This document shows, piece by piece, positions 8,408 through 18,491 of a DNA stretch of 51,129 nucleotides. Position 1 is the first letter of the stretch, and the number at the start of each line of letters is the position of its first letter. Made by a program: the position numbers and the translations under genes. The notes beneath the pieces are model-generated. The model was not told the origin of the DNA. It did not search any database and saw nothing but the letters and a program-made list of their open reading frames with translations. The DNA comes from Bacteroidales bacterium. Its GTDB lineage: Bacteria > Bacteroidota > Bacteroidia > Bacteroidales > UBA10428. The stretch spans positions 1-51,129 of the forward strand of contig JAFGSZ010000083.1 in NCBI GenBank assembly GCA_016934395.1. Reading direction: 5' to 3'.

Positions 8408-9454
8408 TTAAATGCTGATTAAACTTAAATCCCATTTCTGATCCGGGCGATAGAATAATTTTCCCTTTTCGATTTCTAACGGCGACGGAATATTGTTACT
8501 GTAAAGCTGACCGGTTCCCAAACCTTGCACCATATTGCTATTTAACATATAAGTCCACTGAGCAATTGCATTTAATCCGATATTTGATTCAAGGGCTGAA
8601 GTAATCCACCAGCCAATGTGTAAACTATTGGCAATTTCAATCCATTCGGTGCTTGCCTGAAAACCACCCAGCAGCCCGGGTTTAATAACTATATATTGAG
8701 GGTTAATGAACGATAAAAGTTTTCTTTTCTGAACCGGTGAACCAATTGAGATTAATTCCTCGTCCAGGGCAACAGGAATCGGGCTGTTTTCACATAACCA
8801 TTTGAGCTTGTCATGCTGGTTGGTTTGAATAGGTTGTTCTATGGAATGAATATCAAAAAAAGAAAGCCGCATTAATTTATCCATTGCTTCATCAGGAGCA
8901 AATGCCCCATTGGCATCAAGGCGTATTTCTATGTCAGCATTCCCATAACGGGTCCTGATATTTTCAATGAGCTTAACTTCTTCATCAAAATTAATTGCCC
9001 CGATTTTTAATTTTATGCAGGTATATCCCGATTGAATTTTTTGCTCGATTTGTGTATTCATAAATTCCGGATCCCCCATCCATACCAGCCCGTTTATTTT
9101 CAGGGCATCTATTCCGATGGTAAATTTTCCCGGGAAAAGAAGCTTGTTCCCATTGTTATTCAGATCGAGCAGTGCAGTTTCGAGGCCAAACCTTATAGAT
9201 GGTAGATCGAGCAGTTGTATTTCCTCAACGGAATTTGTATTATTAATCTGGCTGACAATTTTTTGAAGGATAGATTCGTAATCCGGATAATCGTCACAGC
9301 TTAATCCCGGAATTACCGAACATTCGCCTATACCCTTATATTTTCCGTCTTCAAGAATAATATACCAGGTAGGTTTATGGTATAGCACACCTCTTGATGT
9401 ACCGGCAGGATAGATAAATTTGAGAATATGTTTTTTTAATCTTGCTGTAAGCAT
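8408..9454 (-). CDS. menC: o-Succinylbenzoate synthase
   Basis: An enolase-superfamily dehydratase that converts SHCHC to o-succinylbenzoate. The KxK catalytic motif is CIKLKIG (near residue 150). The metal ligands lie in RLDANGA and in ALDEEL, and the last catalytic Lys is in VIKPGLLGGF. It is 348 residues, a normal family length. The stop of menA abuts its ATG directly, showing tight translational coupling. Confidence 0.96.
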   Translation of the reverse strand: MLTARLKKHILKFIYPAGTSRGVLYHKPTWYIILEDGKYKGIGECSVIPGLSCDDYPDYESILQKIVSQINNTNSVEEIQLLDLPSIRFGLETALLDLNNNGNKLLFPGKFTIGIDALKINGLVWMGDPEFMNTQIEQKIQSGYTCIKLKIGAINFDEEVKLIENIRTRYGNADIEIRLDANGAFAPDEAMDKLMRLSFFDIHSIEQPIQTNQHDKLKWLCENSPIPVALDEELISIGSPVQKRKLLSFINPQYIVIKPGLLGGFQASTEWIEIANSLHIGWWITSALESNIGLNAIAQWTYMLNSNMVQGLGTGQLYSNNIPSPLEIEKGKLFYRPDQKWDLSLISI

Positions 9455-10357
9455 TTAAAAAATTTGACCCAGTCCGAAAGTTAATGAAAATAAAAATGTA
9501 GATAAAGCCAGTTTTTTTAGTTCAACATTAAGGTCTTTTGGTACGGTATTCTGTATAACGGTTTTTAAATTTAAATAGAATAAGGGTAGGGTTGCCAGAA
9601 AAGCAAACTGGTAATACGATTTAAAATTTTGGAGTGTATATATTACACTTAGGGCTACGGAAGTGATTAATAAAAGGCTGTGGTAAATTTTTGCTTTTTT
9701 ACTGCCAAGCCTTACAACAAGGGTTTTTTTACCCGATGAAGTATCATTAACAATATCCCGCATATTATTCAGGTTCAATACACCCACGCTTAATAATCCG
9801 ATAGTGGATGAGGGCAGTAGAATCAAGGGATTAAATTCGTTGGTGTGCAAATAATAGGTTCCAGCTACTCCAAGAATTCCAAAAAACAAAAAAACAAACA
9901 AATCTCCAAATCCCAGGTATCCATATGGATTTTTACCTACAGTGTATTTAATGGCAGCTGTAATAGCTGAAAATCCGAGGATAAAAAATACAAGGATTGC
10001 ATAAAAACCAACATTTTTTGTTCCTTTTAAAATTAACAGGCTTCCTGAAATTAATGAAAGAGCAATAAAAATATAAATCATTCTGCGCATGCCAGGTTTA
10101 GTTACCTGTCCTGATTGGGTTACCCTTTCAGGCCCCACCCTGTGCTCATTATCTGCTCCATGAACAGTATCGCCGTAATCGTTGGCAAGGTTAGATAAAA
10201 TTTGCAGAAATAAGGTAGTAGCAGCAGCGAGTAGAAATACGGAAAATTTAAAATTTCCTCCGGATAAAGCCAGCATACTTCCTAAAAATGTACTCGATAA
10301 TGCCAGCGGTAAGGTTCTTAAACGAAAAGCATGAATCCAGACTTTCAAATGTGCCAT
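9455..10357 (-). CDS. menA: 1,4-Dihydroxy-2-naphthoate polyprenyltransferase
   Basis: An integral-membrane UbiA-family enzyme that attaches the isoprenoid tail to DHNA, giving demethylmenaquinone. The first Asp-rich motif is in NLANDYGDTVHGAD (about residues 56-69), and the second conserved region is NLNNMRDIVND. Eight or nine hydrophobic helices are apparent. I place the start at the ATG ending at 10357; a TTG directly before it would add one residue. It sits between menB (55 bp upstream) and menC (no gap). Confidence 0.95.
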   Translation of the reverse strand: MAHLKVWIHAFRLRTLPLALSSTFLGSMLALSGGNFKFSVFLLAAATTLFLQILSNLANDYGDTVHGADNEHRVGPERVTQSGQVTKPGMRRMIYIFIALSLISGSLLILKGTKNVGFYAILVFFILGFSAITAAIKYTVGKNPYGYLGFGDLFVFLFFGILGVAGTYYLHTNEFNPLILLPSSTIGLLSVGVLNLNNMRDIVNDTSSGKKTLVVRLGSKKAKIYHSLLLITSVALSVIYTLQNFKSYYQFAFLATLPLFYLNLKTVIQNTVPKDLNVELKKLALSTFLFSLTFGLGQIF

Positions 10358-10411
10358 CAACTACCAGTTTTAATAACAATTAAAAAACAAATCTAAGAGT
10401 AAATAGTTTGA

Positions 10412-11236
10412 TTAAGGTAATTTAGGATACTTTTTAAAATTTGGGTCTCTTTTTTCCAGAAAAGCATTTTTCCCTTCCTGGGCTTCATCGGTCATATAAT
10501 ACAACATGGTTGCATTACCGGCAAGTTCCTGAATTCCTGCCTGGCCATCGAGTTCGGCATTAAGACCGGCTTTGATCATCCGCAGTGCAATCGGGCTTCT
10601 TTTCATAATTTTTTTGCACCAGTCCACGGTTATATCTTCAAGCTGGTTTAAGGGAACAACTTTGTTTACCATACCCATATCATAGGCTTCCTGCGCTGAA
10701 TATTGTTCACACAAAAACCAGATTTCACGGGCACGTTTTTGGCCCACATGCCTGGCCAGGTAAGAACTTCCAAATCCGGCATCAAAACTTCCCACTTTTG
10801 GCCCGGTCTGTCCGAAAATTGCATTTTCTGAAGCAATGGTCAGGTCGCACACAACATGCAGCACATGTCCTCCGCCAATGGCATAGCCATTAACCATAGC
10901 AATTACAGGTTTTGGAAGCGAGCGGATTTGTTTTTGTAAATCGAGAATATTTAACCGGGGAACCCCGTCTTTTCCTATATAGCCTCCCCGGTTTTTAACA
11001 TTCTGATCGCCACCGGAGCAAAAAGCTTTATCACCGGCGCCGGTAAATATTACCACGGAGATATCAGGATTTTCACGGCAGTGCACCATAGCCTCACACA
11101 TTTCCTTAGTTGTGTCGGGAGTAAAGGCATTCCTGTATCTGGGGCGATTGATGGTTATTTTTGCAATTCCTTCAAAAAATTCAAATTTTATCTCTTCATA
11201 TTCTTTTAAGGTAATCCAGTTTCTATTCGACTCCAT
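10412..11236 (-). CDS. menB: 1,4-Dihydroxy-2-naphthoyl-CoA synthase
   Basis: A crotonase-fold enzyme that cyclises o-succinylbenzoyl-CoA to DHNA-CoA. The oxyanion-hole segments are AFCSGGDQ and [11 protein letters not shown]. The catalytic Asp region is [20 protein letters not shown], and the C-terminal MenB signature GMVNKVVPL is present. It is 274 residues, the normal MenB length. Its ATG lies 1 bp after the menD stop. Confidence 0.97.
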   Translation of the reverse strand: MESNRNWITLKEYEEIKFEFFEGIAKITINRPRYRNAFTPDTTKEMCEAMVHCRENPDISVVIFTGAGDKAFCSGGDQNVKNRGGYIGKDGVPRLNILDLQKQIRSLPKPVIAMVNGYAIGGGHVLHVVCDLTIASENAIFGQTGPKVGSFDAGFGSSYLARHVGQKRAREIWFLCEQYSAQEAYDMGMVNKVVPLNQLEDITVDWCKKIMKRSPIALRMIKAGLNAELDGQAGIQELAGNATMLYYMTDEAQEGKNAFLEKRDPNFKKYPKLP

Positions 11237-11237
11237 T

Positions 11238-12923
11238 TTAATGACTTAAAAATTTAAAATATTCTTTGTAAACCTGGGCATTAATTTCATTGGGAGTATC
11301 AATTACAAGCACCGAAGCGCCGGAAGCAGGTGAAAGAAACCCGGGAAAAACTTTTACCAATAACTCAATTGCATCACAAAAATAATACGACAAACCAAAT
11401 GCTTTTACCAGATGTTCGAAATTTACAGGGTGAAAAGCTTCAAAAAATTCCTGGAAACCTGCAGAAGCAGTCGGGCCGTCTATTAACCGGAAAATTCCCC
11501 CACCTTTATTATTAATAACAATAATTTTAAGATTCTTTGAAAGATTTTTATTCCAAAGGGCATTCGAATCGTACACAAATCCCATATCGCCCAGTATAAC
11601 AACAGTTGGATTGGATGAAACACCGGCCGCACCGGCTGCGGTCGATAAAACGCCATCAATACCGGATGTTCCCCGGTTTGAAAAATATCCGGTTTCGATG
11701 TGAGTCGGAAACAACTGTGTATATCGCACCGGCGAGCTGTTGCCCAGATGCAGGTTTATATTATCCGGTAAAAATTCATGTAAAAGTTCAAACACTTTCA
11801 AATCTGACCAGGAGATCTTTTCAAGAAATACTTTATAATTTTTTTCGTATTTCATTTTTTTTTGTAACCACAAAGAATTATAGTTGCTGTTACTATTGCT
11901 CGTACTATTATCTGCGAGTAATTCAAGAAAATACGATGGAGATACAGGAATAATCTGTGTGAGACTTTGGAAAGTATCGGTATGTTTTTTCCCGGGATCA
12001 ATCAGCCAGTGCTCAGCGGGTTGATTTTTTCTTAAGAATTGTTTTAATCTTTTTGATACCACCGGACCACCAAAAGATATAAGCAGATCGGGAGCCAGTA
12101 TTTTTTCCTCATGTTTTGATAAGCCCGCCAGCACCGGGTCTGGTGTGTCAATAATCTGTTTTCCGCTGATATTTGAGATGTTTTCTGCTATTACGGCAAC
12201 GGAATTGTGTAAGCTCAATTTTTCGATAATGGTTTGTACTATTTTATCGGGCATGTATTGACCACAAACAATTAGCTTTTTTTCAGCAGCATTCCATTTT
12301 TCAATAAAAATCTCTTCATCACCTGCATGAAGATGGGTATGCGGAGAAGTGACATTGATAATTTTAATGTTTTTTATAGCTGAATTGGAATTTTCATATA
12401 AAGGTTCTGTAAGGGGAACATTAATATGCACTGGCCCTTTTGTGTCTTGTGTGGCAATATTAATTGCTTCGGAAACACTGCGCTGGGCAAACCAGATATC
12501 ATTTTCAGAATGCACTTCCTGAGGCAGGGTAAAACTTTTTTTAACAAAATTGGAAAATACCTGGTTCTGATGAATACTTTGATTGTCCTGCTGGTCGATC
12601 CACTCAGCGGGCCGGTCGGCAGTAAATACCACAAGTGGCAGATGCTGATAGTACGCTTCAGCAATTGCGGGTGAAAAATTTAAAACTGCTGTTCCGGATG
12701 TGCAGACAATACCAACAGGTTTTCTGGTTTGTTGTGCAATGCCCAGGGCATAATATGCCGCACTGCGTTCATCAGCAATGGATATACATTGTATAGCCGG
12801 AGATTTAATAAACGCATTGATAAGGGGAGCGTTTCTTGATCCGGGAGAAATCACAACATGCTTTAACTGCTTGGCGGAACAAATCTGGACAATTTCAGTA
12901 ATATGCTGGTTCTTATGGATCAT
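11238..12923 (-). CDS. menD: 2-Succinyl-5-enolpyruvyl-6-hydroxy-3-cyclohexene-1-carboxylate synthase
   Basis: A thiamine-diphosphate enzyme that condenses isochorismate with 2-oxoglutarate. It has the N-terminal Pyr domain with the SPGSRNAPL motif, a central domain, and a C-terminal PP domain. The PP domain carries the TPP/Mg site [12 protein letters not shown] followed by [11 protein letters not shown]. At 561 residues it has the full length. A 150-bp gap separates it from menF upstream, the only large gap in the cluster, so a second promoter is possible. Confidence 0.97.
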   Translation of the reverse strand: MIHKNQHITEIVQICSAKQLKHVVISPGSRNAPLINAFIKSPAIQCISIADERSAAYYALGIAQQTRKPVGIVCTSGTAVLNFSPAIAEAYYQHLPLVVFTADRPAEWIDQQDNQSIHQNQVFSNFVKKSFTLPQEVHSENDIWFAQRSVSEAINIATQDTKGPVHINVPLTEPLYENSNSAIKNIKIINVTSPHTHLHAGDEEIFIEKWNAAEKKLIVCGQYMPDKIVQTIIEKLSLHNSVAVIAENISNISGKQIIDTPDPVLAGLSKHEEKILAPDLLISFGGPVVSKRLKQFLRKNQPAEHWLIDPGKKHTDTFQSLTQIIPVSPSYFLELLADNSTSNSNSNYNSLWLQKKMKYEKNYKVFLEKISWSDLKVFELLHEFLPDNINLHLGNSSPVRYTQLFPTHIETGYFSNRGTSGIDGVLSTAAGAAGVSSNPTVVILGDMGFVYDSNALWNKNLSKNLKIIVINNKGGGIFRLIDGPTASAGFQEFFEAFHPVNFEHLVKAFGLSYYFCDAIELLVKVFPGFLSPASGASVLVIDTPNEINAQVYKEYFKFLSH

Positions 12924-13073
12924 GGATTGTTTGTTCTACAGAATAGTTATTAGCAATATTTGTTCTTTAAATCAACGGAATTAATGGTTAAAACTATAAA
13001 ACAAAATTCGATTAAAGGTAAATGAAATACAATGATTTTTCCAGCACATAGAATTTTTTTTGAAAATCCGGGC

Positions 13074-14207
13074 TTATATAAATTTTCTTACCACAGCCAT
13101 CAGGGTTTCGGCTTTAATATTGGTTTCTTCCCATTCATCTCCGGGTTTTGATTCGGAAGTAATTCCTCCGCCGATATACAGCGCAAGCTTATCATGCAGC
13201 ACTTTCATACATCGCAGGTTAACAAAAAGGGTTATTTTTTCATCCATATTTAGTGGTCCGAGAAAACCTGCATAATATTCACGATGATGTTTTTCAAGCT
13301 GTAATATAAACTCCAAAGTTTCTTCCTTTGGCAAACCGCAAATCGATGAGGTTGGATGAAGTTCTTTTATGAGTTGGGTAATTCGTCCATTTATCAAACG
13401 TACCGGGAAAGTAAAATCGGTGCGAAGGTGCAACAGGTTACCAGCCTTTTTAGTATATGGTCCGGTTTTTTCAAATTCATTTATCTGAAGTTTTTTTAAT
13501 ACATTTTCAATATACCGGGTTACATATTCCTGTTCGTTTAATTCTTTCTGGTTCCAATATTTCAGGTCGGTATTTTTATTTGAAAATTTACGCGTAGCTG
13601 CTAGTGAAACTGTTTTTAAAGAACCGTTGGTCGAATTTAACAAAGGTTCCGGGCTGGCCCCCATCCAGAAATGATCGGATATTTTAAAAATATAAACAAA
13701 CGCATTGGGGTACGATTCGCATAACATTTTGAAGATGGAAGAAATTTTATCAGTAAAAAAACCTTTCACATATTTTATCCGGGACAATACGGCTTTCTCG
13801 AAATCACCATGGTCTATATGTTCAATAATGGTATTAATCTGGTCGATGTATTCTTCTTTTGAAGCCGGGTTCATCTGCACCGAGGGCTGCGGGTCAACAT
13901 GATTATTATCGGTGCTTGTAAGTTTTGATATAATCTTATCGGTAATCTGATTTTCTGTAAAAACCAAGTCGGGTTGAATAAGATAAAGAGGTAGTTGTGC
14001 GCTGGTATCGAAAGGCGCCACAAGGAATCCTTTTTTTTCTGAAATTTCGGTATTCTCGCTAAGAATTACCGGTTGTGGAGAAAGTTGCACAATAGTATGG
14101 ATATCATTCTCTTGTGGTAATCTGTATGATGCAAAAAACAGGTTATTTTTTAAACAAAGTGCCTGTACCTTGCTTATTTTCGTTTTTTCTAAAGTTTCTG
14201 TAATCAT
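13074..14207 (-). CDS. menF: Isochorismate synthase
   Basis: A chorismate-binding enzyme that converts chorismate to isochorismate, the committed step to menaquinone. Conserved segments are FEKAVLSRIKYV, HPTSSICGLPKEET and GGGITSESKPGDEWEETNIKAETL near the C-terminus. The N-terminal half is divergent, as usual in this family. The ATG overlaps the stop codon of the upstream hotdog thioesterase by 1 nt, so the pair is translationally coupled. Confidence 0.95.
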   Translation of the reverse strand: MITETLEKTKISKVQALCLKNNLFFASYRLPQENDIHTIVQLSPQPVILSENTEISEKKGFLVAPFDTSAQLPLYLIQPDLVFTENQITDKIISKLTSTDNNHVDPQPSVQMNPASKEEYIDQINTIIEHIDHGDFEKAVLSRIKYVKGFFTDKISSIFKMLCESYPNAFVYIFKISDHFWMGASPEPLLNSTNGSLKTVSLAATRKFSNKNTDLKYWNQKELNEQEYVTRYIENVLKKLQINEFEKTGPYTKKAGNLLHLRTDFTFPVRLINGRITQLIKELHPTSSICGLPKEETLEFILQLEKHHREYYAGFLGPLNMDEKITLFVNLRCMKVLHDKLALYIGGGITSESKPGDEWEETNIKAETLMAVVRKFI

Positions 14208-14623
14208 TAATTCTGCTCCTCTTTTCGTCTTAATACCCTAATGGTAACCCTGCATAGTGATACTGTATTTTTCTGATCATCAGTAATCGTAACATCCCAT
14301 AAATGGCTTGTAATTCCTTTGTGTAATAATTCTGCCCGGGCCCATACGGTTCCGTCTTTCACGGTAGAAACGTGGTTTCCGCTAACATGGTAACCAAACA
14401 CATCGTATTCGGGATCGTTCATTAAAAGCACCGAACCGGCACTTGCAACAGTTTCTGCAAGGGCCAGTGAAGCCCCGCCGTGTAAAATGCCATATGGCTG
14501 ATGTTTCTTTGAATTAACGGGCATTTTTGCTGAAATAAAAAAATCCCCGTATTCCAGAAATTTAATTTCCAGATGATCAATGAGTGTATTTTCACAAAAT
14601 TTATTTAATTCTTCAATGGTCAT
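14207..14623 (-). CDS. menI: Hotdog-fold thioesterase, probable DHNA-CoA hydrolase
   Basis: The 138-residue protein carries the PaaI/YdiI-type hotdog motif GILHGGASLALAETVASAGS (about residues 46-65), whose Glu is the usual catalytic residue. Its position as first gene of the men run and the 1-nt overlap with menF make hydrolysis of 1,4-dihydroxy-2-naphthoyl-CoA the likely role. The fold is clear from sequence; the substrate is inferred from context. Confidence 0.85.
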   Translation of the reverse strand: MTIEELNKFCENTLIDHLEIKFLEYGDFFISAKMPVNSKKHQPYGILHGGASLALAETVASAGSVLLMNDPEYDVFGYHVSGNHVSTVKDGTVWARAELLHKGITSHLWDVTITDDQKNTVSLCRVTIRVLRRKEEQN

Positions 14624-14653
14624 TCTGAAGTATTAATTTTTATCCTGCAGATT

Positions 14654-14682
14654 CAAATATATTAAATTCATTATATATTCAA
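14654..14682 (-). promoter_or_regulatory. Promoter of the men operon
   Basis: On the minus strand TATATTTG (14661-14654) matches the Bacteroidota -7 consensus TAnnTTTG. A TTG at 14682-14680 is the -33 element with an 18-nt spacer. Transcription would start about 25 nt before the ATG of the hotdog gene at 14623, and would read on through menF and beyond. Confidence 0.6.
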
Positions 14683-14749
14683 TCCTTTTCACAATAAACT
14701 AAAAATTCTTGTTTAAGTTCAATTTAATAATATTCAATAATTCATCCTC

Positions 14750-15451
14750 TTATTTTTGAGCTGTGAATAAGCCTGCCGCGCCAAAGAATAATGATTTATA
14801 CTCAACTTTTGTGAATCCGGTTTTTTTCAGCATTTGAATAATTTCTTCCGGGTTAAAAAAATTATTGGATGATCGGGTAAGGTATTTATAGGCTTCGAAA
14901 TCCCTTGAAATTAAACCCCCAACAGGTTTAACCACAAAATTTAAATACAAATTATAAAATTTTCTGATCATCGTATTTCGGGGAACATTACTTTCAACAA
15001 TTACAAATCTTCCGCCAGTATTTAAAACCCTGAATATTTCAGCAAGGTGCCGATCTTTCAGTGAATTTTCATAGGTCAGATTTCTAAATCCGAATGTTAT
15101 ACCGATAGCATCAAACTGCTCATTATGGAAAGACATTTTCGCCACCTCGCCATAGATAAATTTTATGGAAGAAATACCCTTTTTAGCACATTTTTTTTTG
15201 GCCACATCCAGCATAGGCTCACTAAAATCGTACCCTGTAATGTTTATTGGATATTTAGATTCGTCGAATAGTCTTATAGCCAGGTCGCCTGTGCCGCAGC
15301 ATAAATCAAGCACATTATCAGGGTTATTTTCCAGGCACTTCTTTACAGCTGTTTTACGCCAGGCTTCATCCATCCTGAATGTGAAGATCCGGTTTACCAG
15401 GTCGTAGTTTTTATAGATCTTTGAATAATATTTCTGAAGAGGATAATTCAT
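14750..15451 (-). CDS. ubiE: Demethylmenaquinone methyltransferase
   Basis: A class I SAM-dependent methyltransferase of the UbiE/MenG family, 233 residues. It adds the C2 methyl group in the last step of menaquinone synthesis. The SAM-binding motif I is VLDLCCGTGDLAI, followed by the family signature GITFGFRNLTYENSL and the C-terminal KSLFFGAAGLFTAQK. It lies 126 bp upstream of the men operon on the same strand and may be transcribed into it or separately, because the operon has its own promoter. Confidence 0.96.
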   Translation of the reverse strand: MNYPLQKYYSKIYKNYDLVNRIFTFRMDEAWRKTAVKKCLENNPDNVLDLCCGTGDLAIRLFDESKYPINITGYDFSEPMLDVAKKKCAKKGISSIKFIYGEVAKMSFHNEQFDAIGITFGFRNLTYENSLKDRHLAEIFRVLNTGGRFVIVESNVPRNTMIRKFYNLYLNFVVKPVGGLISRDFEAYKYLTRSSNNFFNPEEIIQMLKKTGFTKVEYKSLFFGAAGLFTAQK

Positions 15452-15516
15452 AAAAAATTGTCTGCAATGGTAATTAAAATATTTATAAATTGTTCATTTA
15501 AATATAAATCAAAATA

Positions 15517-16326
15517 ATGATCGATCAACTTAATAACACAGTTCAGTTTTTAAGGGCTAAAGGTATTGATTTAGCCGATATAGGGATAGTGCTTGGAACA
15601 GGTTTGGGAAAACTGGTAGGGGAGGTAAAGATAATACATTCTATTGAATATTCAGATATACCTAATTTTCCGCTGGCTACTGTTGAGTTTCACAAAGGAA
15701 AGTTAATTTATGGTGAACTATCCGGGAAAAAAATTCTGGCCATGCAGGGGCGTTTTCATTATTACGAAGGGTATACCCTGCAGCAAATTACCTTTCCGAT
15801 TAGGGTTATGAAATTACTGGGAATAAAACATTTACTCCTGTCAAATGCAGCAGGAGCCATGAACCTGAATTTTAAAAAGGGGTCGCTGATGCTTATTGAT
15901 GATCATGTAAATTTTTTACCTGATAATCCTTTGCGTGGATTAAACTTTGAAGAGTTAGGTCCAAGATTTCCGGATATGAGCCGTCCGTATTCAAAATATC
16001 TTAATGATAAACTGGAAGCCATTGCCCGTCGGGAACATGTTGAATTGTTTAAAGGAGTTTATGTTGCCGTATCAGGGCCAAATCTGGAAACCCGTGCGGA
16101 ATATCGATTTTTCAGAACCATGGCCGATGCTGTGGGAATGTCTACTGTTCCTGAAGTGATTGTGGCCAATCATATGGGCCTGCCTTGTGCAGCAATTTCT
16201 GTGCTTACCGATGAATGTGACCCGGATAATCTGCATCCGGCCGATATTAACGATATATTAAAAACAGCAGCATTAGCTGAGGAAAAACTGATTATACTAT
16301 TTAAAAAATTAATTGAAACACTTTAG
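15517..16326 (+). CDS. punA: Purine nucleoside phosphorylase
   Basis: A trimeric-type PNP of 269 residues that splits inosine and guanosine with phosphate. Family motifs are the phosphate site GTGLGKLV, GRFHYYEGY, the substrate loop LLSNAAGAMN, and GPNLETRAEYRFFRTMADAVGMS with VPEVIVA. Divergent from ubiE with 65 bp between the starts, and followed by a palindromic repeat that may end transcription. Confidence 0.96.
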   Translation: MIDQLNNTVQFLRAKGIDLADIGIVLGTGLGKLVGEVKIIHSIEYSDIPNFPLATVEFHKGKLIYGELSGKKILAMQGRFHYYEGYTLQQITFPIRVMKLLGIKHLLLSNAAGAMNLNFKKGSLMLIDDHVNFLPDNPLRGLNFEELGPRFPDMSRPYSKYLNDKLEAIARREHVELFKGVYVAVSGPNLETRAEYRFFRTMADAVGMSTVPEVIVANHMGLPCAAISVLTDECDPDNLHPADINDILKTAALAEEKLIILFKKLIETL

Positions 16327-16362
16327 CCTGCTAAATTTAAAAATATCATTTATTAAATTGAT

Positions 16363-16467
16363 TACGATTAAGTTACACTAACTTTTTTTAAAAACTAAGT
16401 GTAACTAAATCGGGCTAACTTGCTTTTGCACAGATCAATCTGCGAATTTATGAATAAGGCAAGTTAG
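16363..16467. repeat. 104-bp intergenic palindromic repeat, copy A
   Basis: This element matches 31981-32085 over its full length with scattered substitutions. It contains two inverted repeats: AGTTACACT (16371-16379) with AGTGTAACT (16398-16406), and CTAACTTGC (16415-16423) with GCAAGTTAG (16459-16467). It lies between the convergent punA and the DUF3352-like gene and could act as a bidirectional terminator. Confidence 0.85.
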
Positions 16468-16491
16468 ATAATTCAATAATTTTTTCAGGCG

Positions 16492-18477
16492 TTATTCATC
16501 TTTTGAGTCAAAATCTTTTTCATTTGCAAGGTTTCCCTTATCGTCATAGTATTTCCAAATGCCGGTTTTTTTATCATGCGAATATTTTCCGCGTATTTTT
16601 AGCTGTCCGTTTTCATAAAATTCTTTAAAGTTGCCATGCTTTTTGCCATTTTTCAGACTTACCGAAATTTTTAATTCACCATTTTCAAACCGTTCTTCGT
16701 ATTTTCCGGCATCCAGATCGTTAATATAAAATTCAGATTCTGTAATTTCCGGTTCCATTTCCAGATTTTCAGCGAGCGTATCTATAATCACGGGTATTTC
16801 GGGAGATATAATATCAATGGTATATTTTGCCGGTATAAAATCTTCGGTACTTTCAAGAAACTCAGCTGTAAAAAACATGCTGATCAGCTGATCTTCATCA
16901 TCAATCTGAAAACCTAAACGCGGAAAACTGGTGATATATTTTTTATTTAAAAGCATTTTATTCCAGGAGCTCTCATCCAGGTATTCTTTTAAATTTTGGA
17001 ACAACACAGGAGTTTGAAAGTAGGTCATCAGTTTTGATTTCTGGGAAAACGCTTTGGAGAAATTGTAATATTCAACATTCGAAGCCAGTGTATTGCCTGC
17101 ATTAAAATCGTCGATAAAATTTTTAAGGATTTGAGGATGGTTACTGAAAACCACAAAATTATCTATAATGGTATAATAAGGTTTATCGATTTTTTCAAGC
17201 ATTTTTCCGAAAAAGAATTTAAACAACCCGGGTACCGAAAGATATTTTATGCTGTAGCCGTTATAATCTATCTCTTTAAATTTTACCGGGGCATTTTTTT
17301 CAAGTTGGGCAGTAATAAAGTCAAGGTTTTTACGGGCGCTGTTTTTATTTTTTGCTTTTATTACGGCGGCAAATTCATTATTTTTCCCAAGGTTTGATGG
17401 CTGGGTTTGAACCAGGGCAATTTCATTATCAATCCATGAAAGAAAATTTTTCGCAAAATTTATTTTAATCTTTTTCTCAATCCTGGAAACGTATTTTTCA
17501 AAAGTTGAAGAGAATTCTTCGCCGGATGTTTGTTGTACATCTGTAAACAGGGATTCCACATTATCAAAACCTATACTTACTACTGATGCTACCTGGTTGG
17601 GAATAACCTGTGCAATTTCATGTTTCCCTTTTCCGGAGTGTAAGACAGGCATTAGATACGATGTGGAAGAATCATTTACACTCGTATACCCTTCCAGGGA
17701 TATGCTGCCTGTATTGTTGATATCAAAAAACAACCCGGTGTAATACAGATCATTTTTTAATTCGGAAATAAACGGATTACTTTTCCCTGTAACGGAATGA
17801 ATATATTGGTCAAAATACTTGTAGATCAGGTACACTGAAAATAATCCTTTGCCGGAAACTCTTTTGTACACATCTAAAAAATTCAGGTCACGACCAAAAG
17901 TCATGTTGTTCATCTGATTGACAGAAGCTTCTATAAGTTGGGGGGCTGTTGAAATCACCAACTGATCTTTTATAATAGAAAAATAAAAAACTTCATTGAT
18001 TTTTTTCGCATACAATTCATAGATTTCCTGGTTATTAAATTTCCGCTGGGTTACCGTATAGTTGTCGCTAAGGATTTTAGGAAGCAGGGCATCAATATTT
18101 TTTAATTTTGATACTTTATTAATAGTAATAATATACAGGTTTTCGAACCTGTTTGTACTCACCGGATGCAAAGTAACCAGTATTTTCCGGGCGCCAAATG
18201 CCTTTAGCAAAAACCGTTTCGAATTGATTAATGAATCGATTAAGGAAATCGTGGTATCCAGTTTATACAAAGCAGGATTCTGATGCAGCAGGTCCCAGGC
18301 ATTACTGTGAACGATTTTCTGCCAGGCATCCATGGCGTTATCAGTTTCTATAATAACTGCAGCATTTTCAGGAACCAGGTAAATTGACCGGTAATTTTCA
18401 CCTGGGGTAAGTATAAACTTGTACACAAAAAAACCGAGAAGAATAATGACTACCAGAAATGCAAGAAATTTTTTCAT
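16492..18477 (-). CDS. Membrane-anchored DUF3352-like protein with C-terminal MORN-type repeats
   Basis: The 661-residue protein has one N-terminal membrane anchor (residues 3-24). A long periplasmic region follows that begins with the PENAAVIIETDN motif and contains VTQRKFNNQEIYEL and KPYYTIIDNFVVFSNH. The last 70 residues hold about three MORN-like repeats of the YwqK type (GKKHGNFKEFYENGQLKIRG, KKTGIWKYYDDKGN). The body is clearly homologous to the protein at 42016-44790, which ends in another module. It is the last gene of a leftward run from dgkA. The function is unknown; a scaffold or envelope-quality role is speculative. Confidence 0.75.
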   Translation of the reverse strand: MKKFLAFLVVIILLGFFVYKFILTPGENYRSIYLVPENAAVIIETDNAMDAWQKIVHSNAWDLLHQNPALYKLDTTISLIDSLINSKRFLLKAFGARKILVTLHPVSTNRFENLYIITINKVSKLKNIDALLPKILSDNYTVTQRKFNNQEIYELYAKKINEVFYFSIIKDQLVISTAPQLIEASVNQMNNMTFGRDLNFLDVYKRVSGKGLFSVYLIYKYFDQYIHSVTGKSNPFISELKNDLYYTGLFFDINNTGSISLEGYTSVNDSSTSYLMPVLHSGKGKHEIAQVIPNQVASVVSIGFDNVESLFTDVQQTSGEEFSSTFEKYVSRIEKKIKINFAKNFLSWIDNEIALVQTQPSNLGKNNEFAAVIKAKNKNSARKNLDFITAQLEKNAPVKFKEIDYNGYSIKYLSVPGLFKFFFGKMLEKIDKPYYTIIDNFVVFSNHPQILKNFIDDFNAGNTLASNVEYYNFSKAFSQKSKLMTYFQTPVLFQNLKEYLDESSWNKMLLNKKYITSFPRLGFQIDDEDQLISMFFTAEFLESTEDFIPAKYTIDIISPEIPVIIDTLAENLEMEPEITESEFYINDLDAGKYEERFENGELKISVSLKNGKKHGNFKEFYENGQLKIRGKYSHDKKTGIWKYYDDKGNLANEKDFDSKDE

Positions 18478-18491
18478 CGCTTTGTTAATGT

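Noticed and set aside
12924-13073. Possible missing men gene or pseudogene between menD and menF
   Set aside because: The 150-bp gap has no protein-like frame and no remnant of MenH motifs.
16492-16700. MORN tail read as a YwqK-type antitoxin
   Set aside because: The repeats are fused to a large anchored protein and no toxin gene is adjacent; the antitoxin name for this repeat is not evidence of function.
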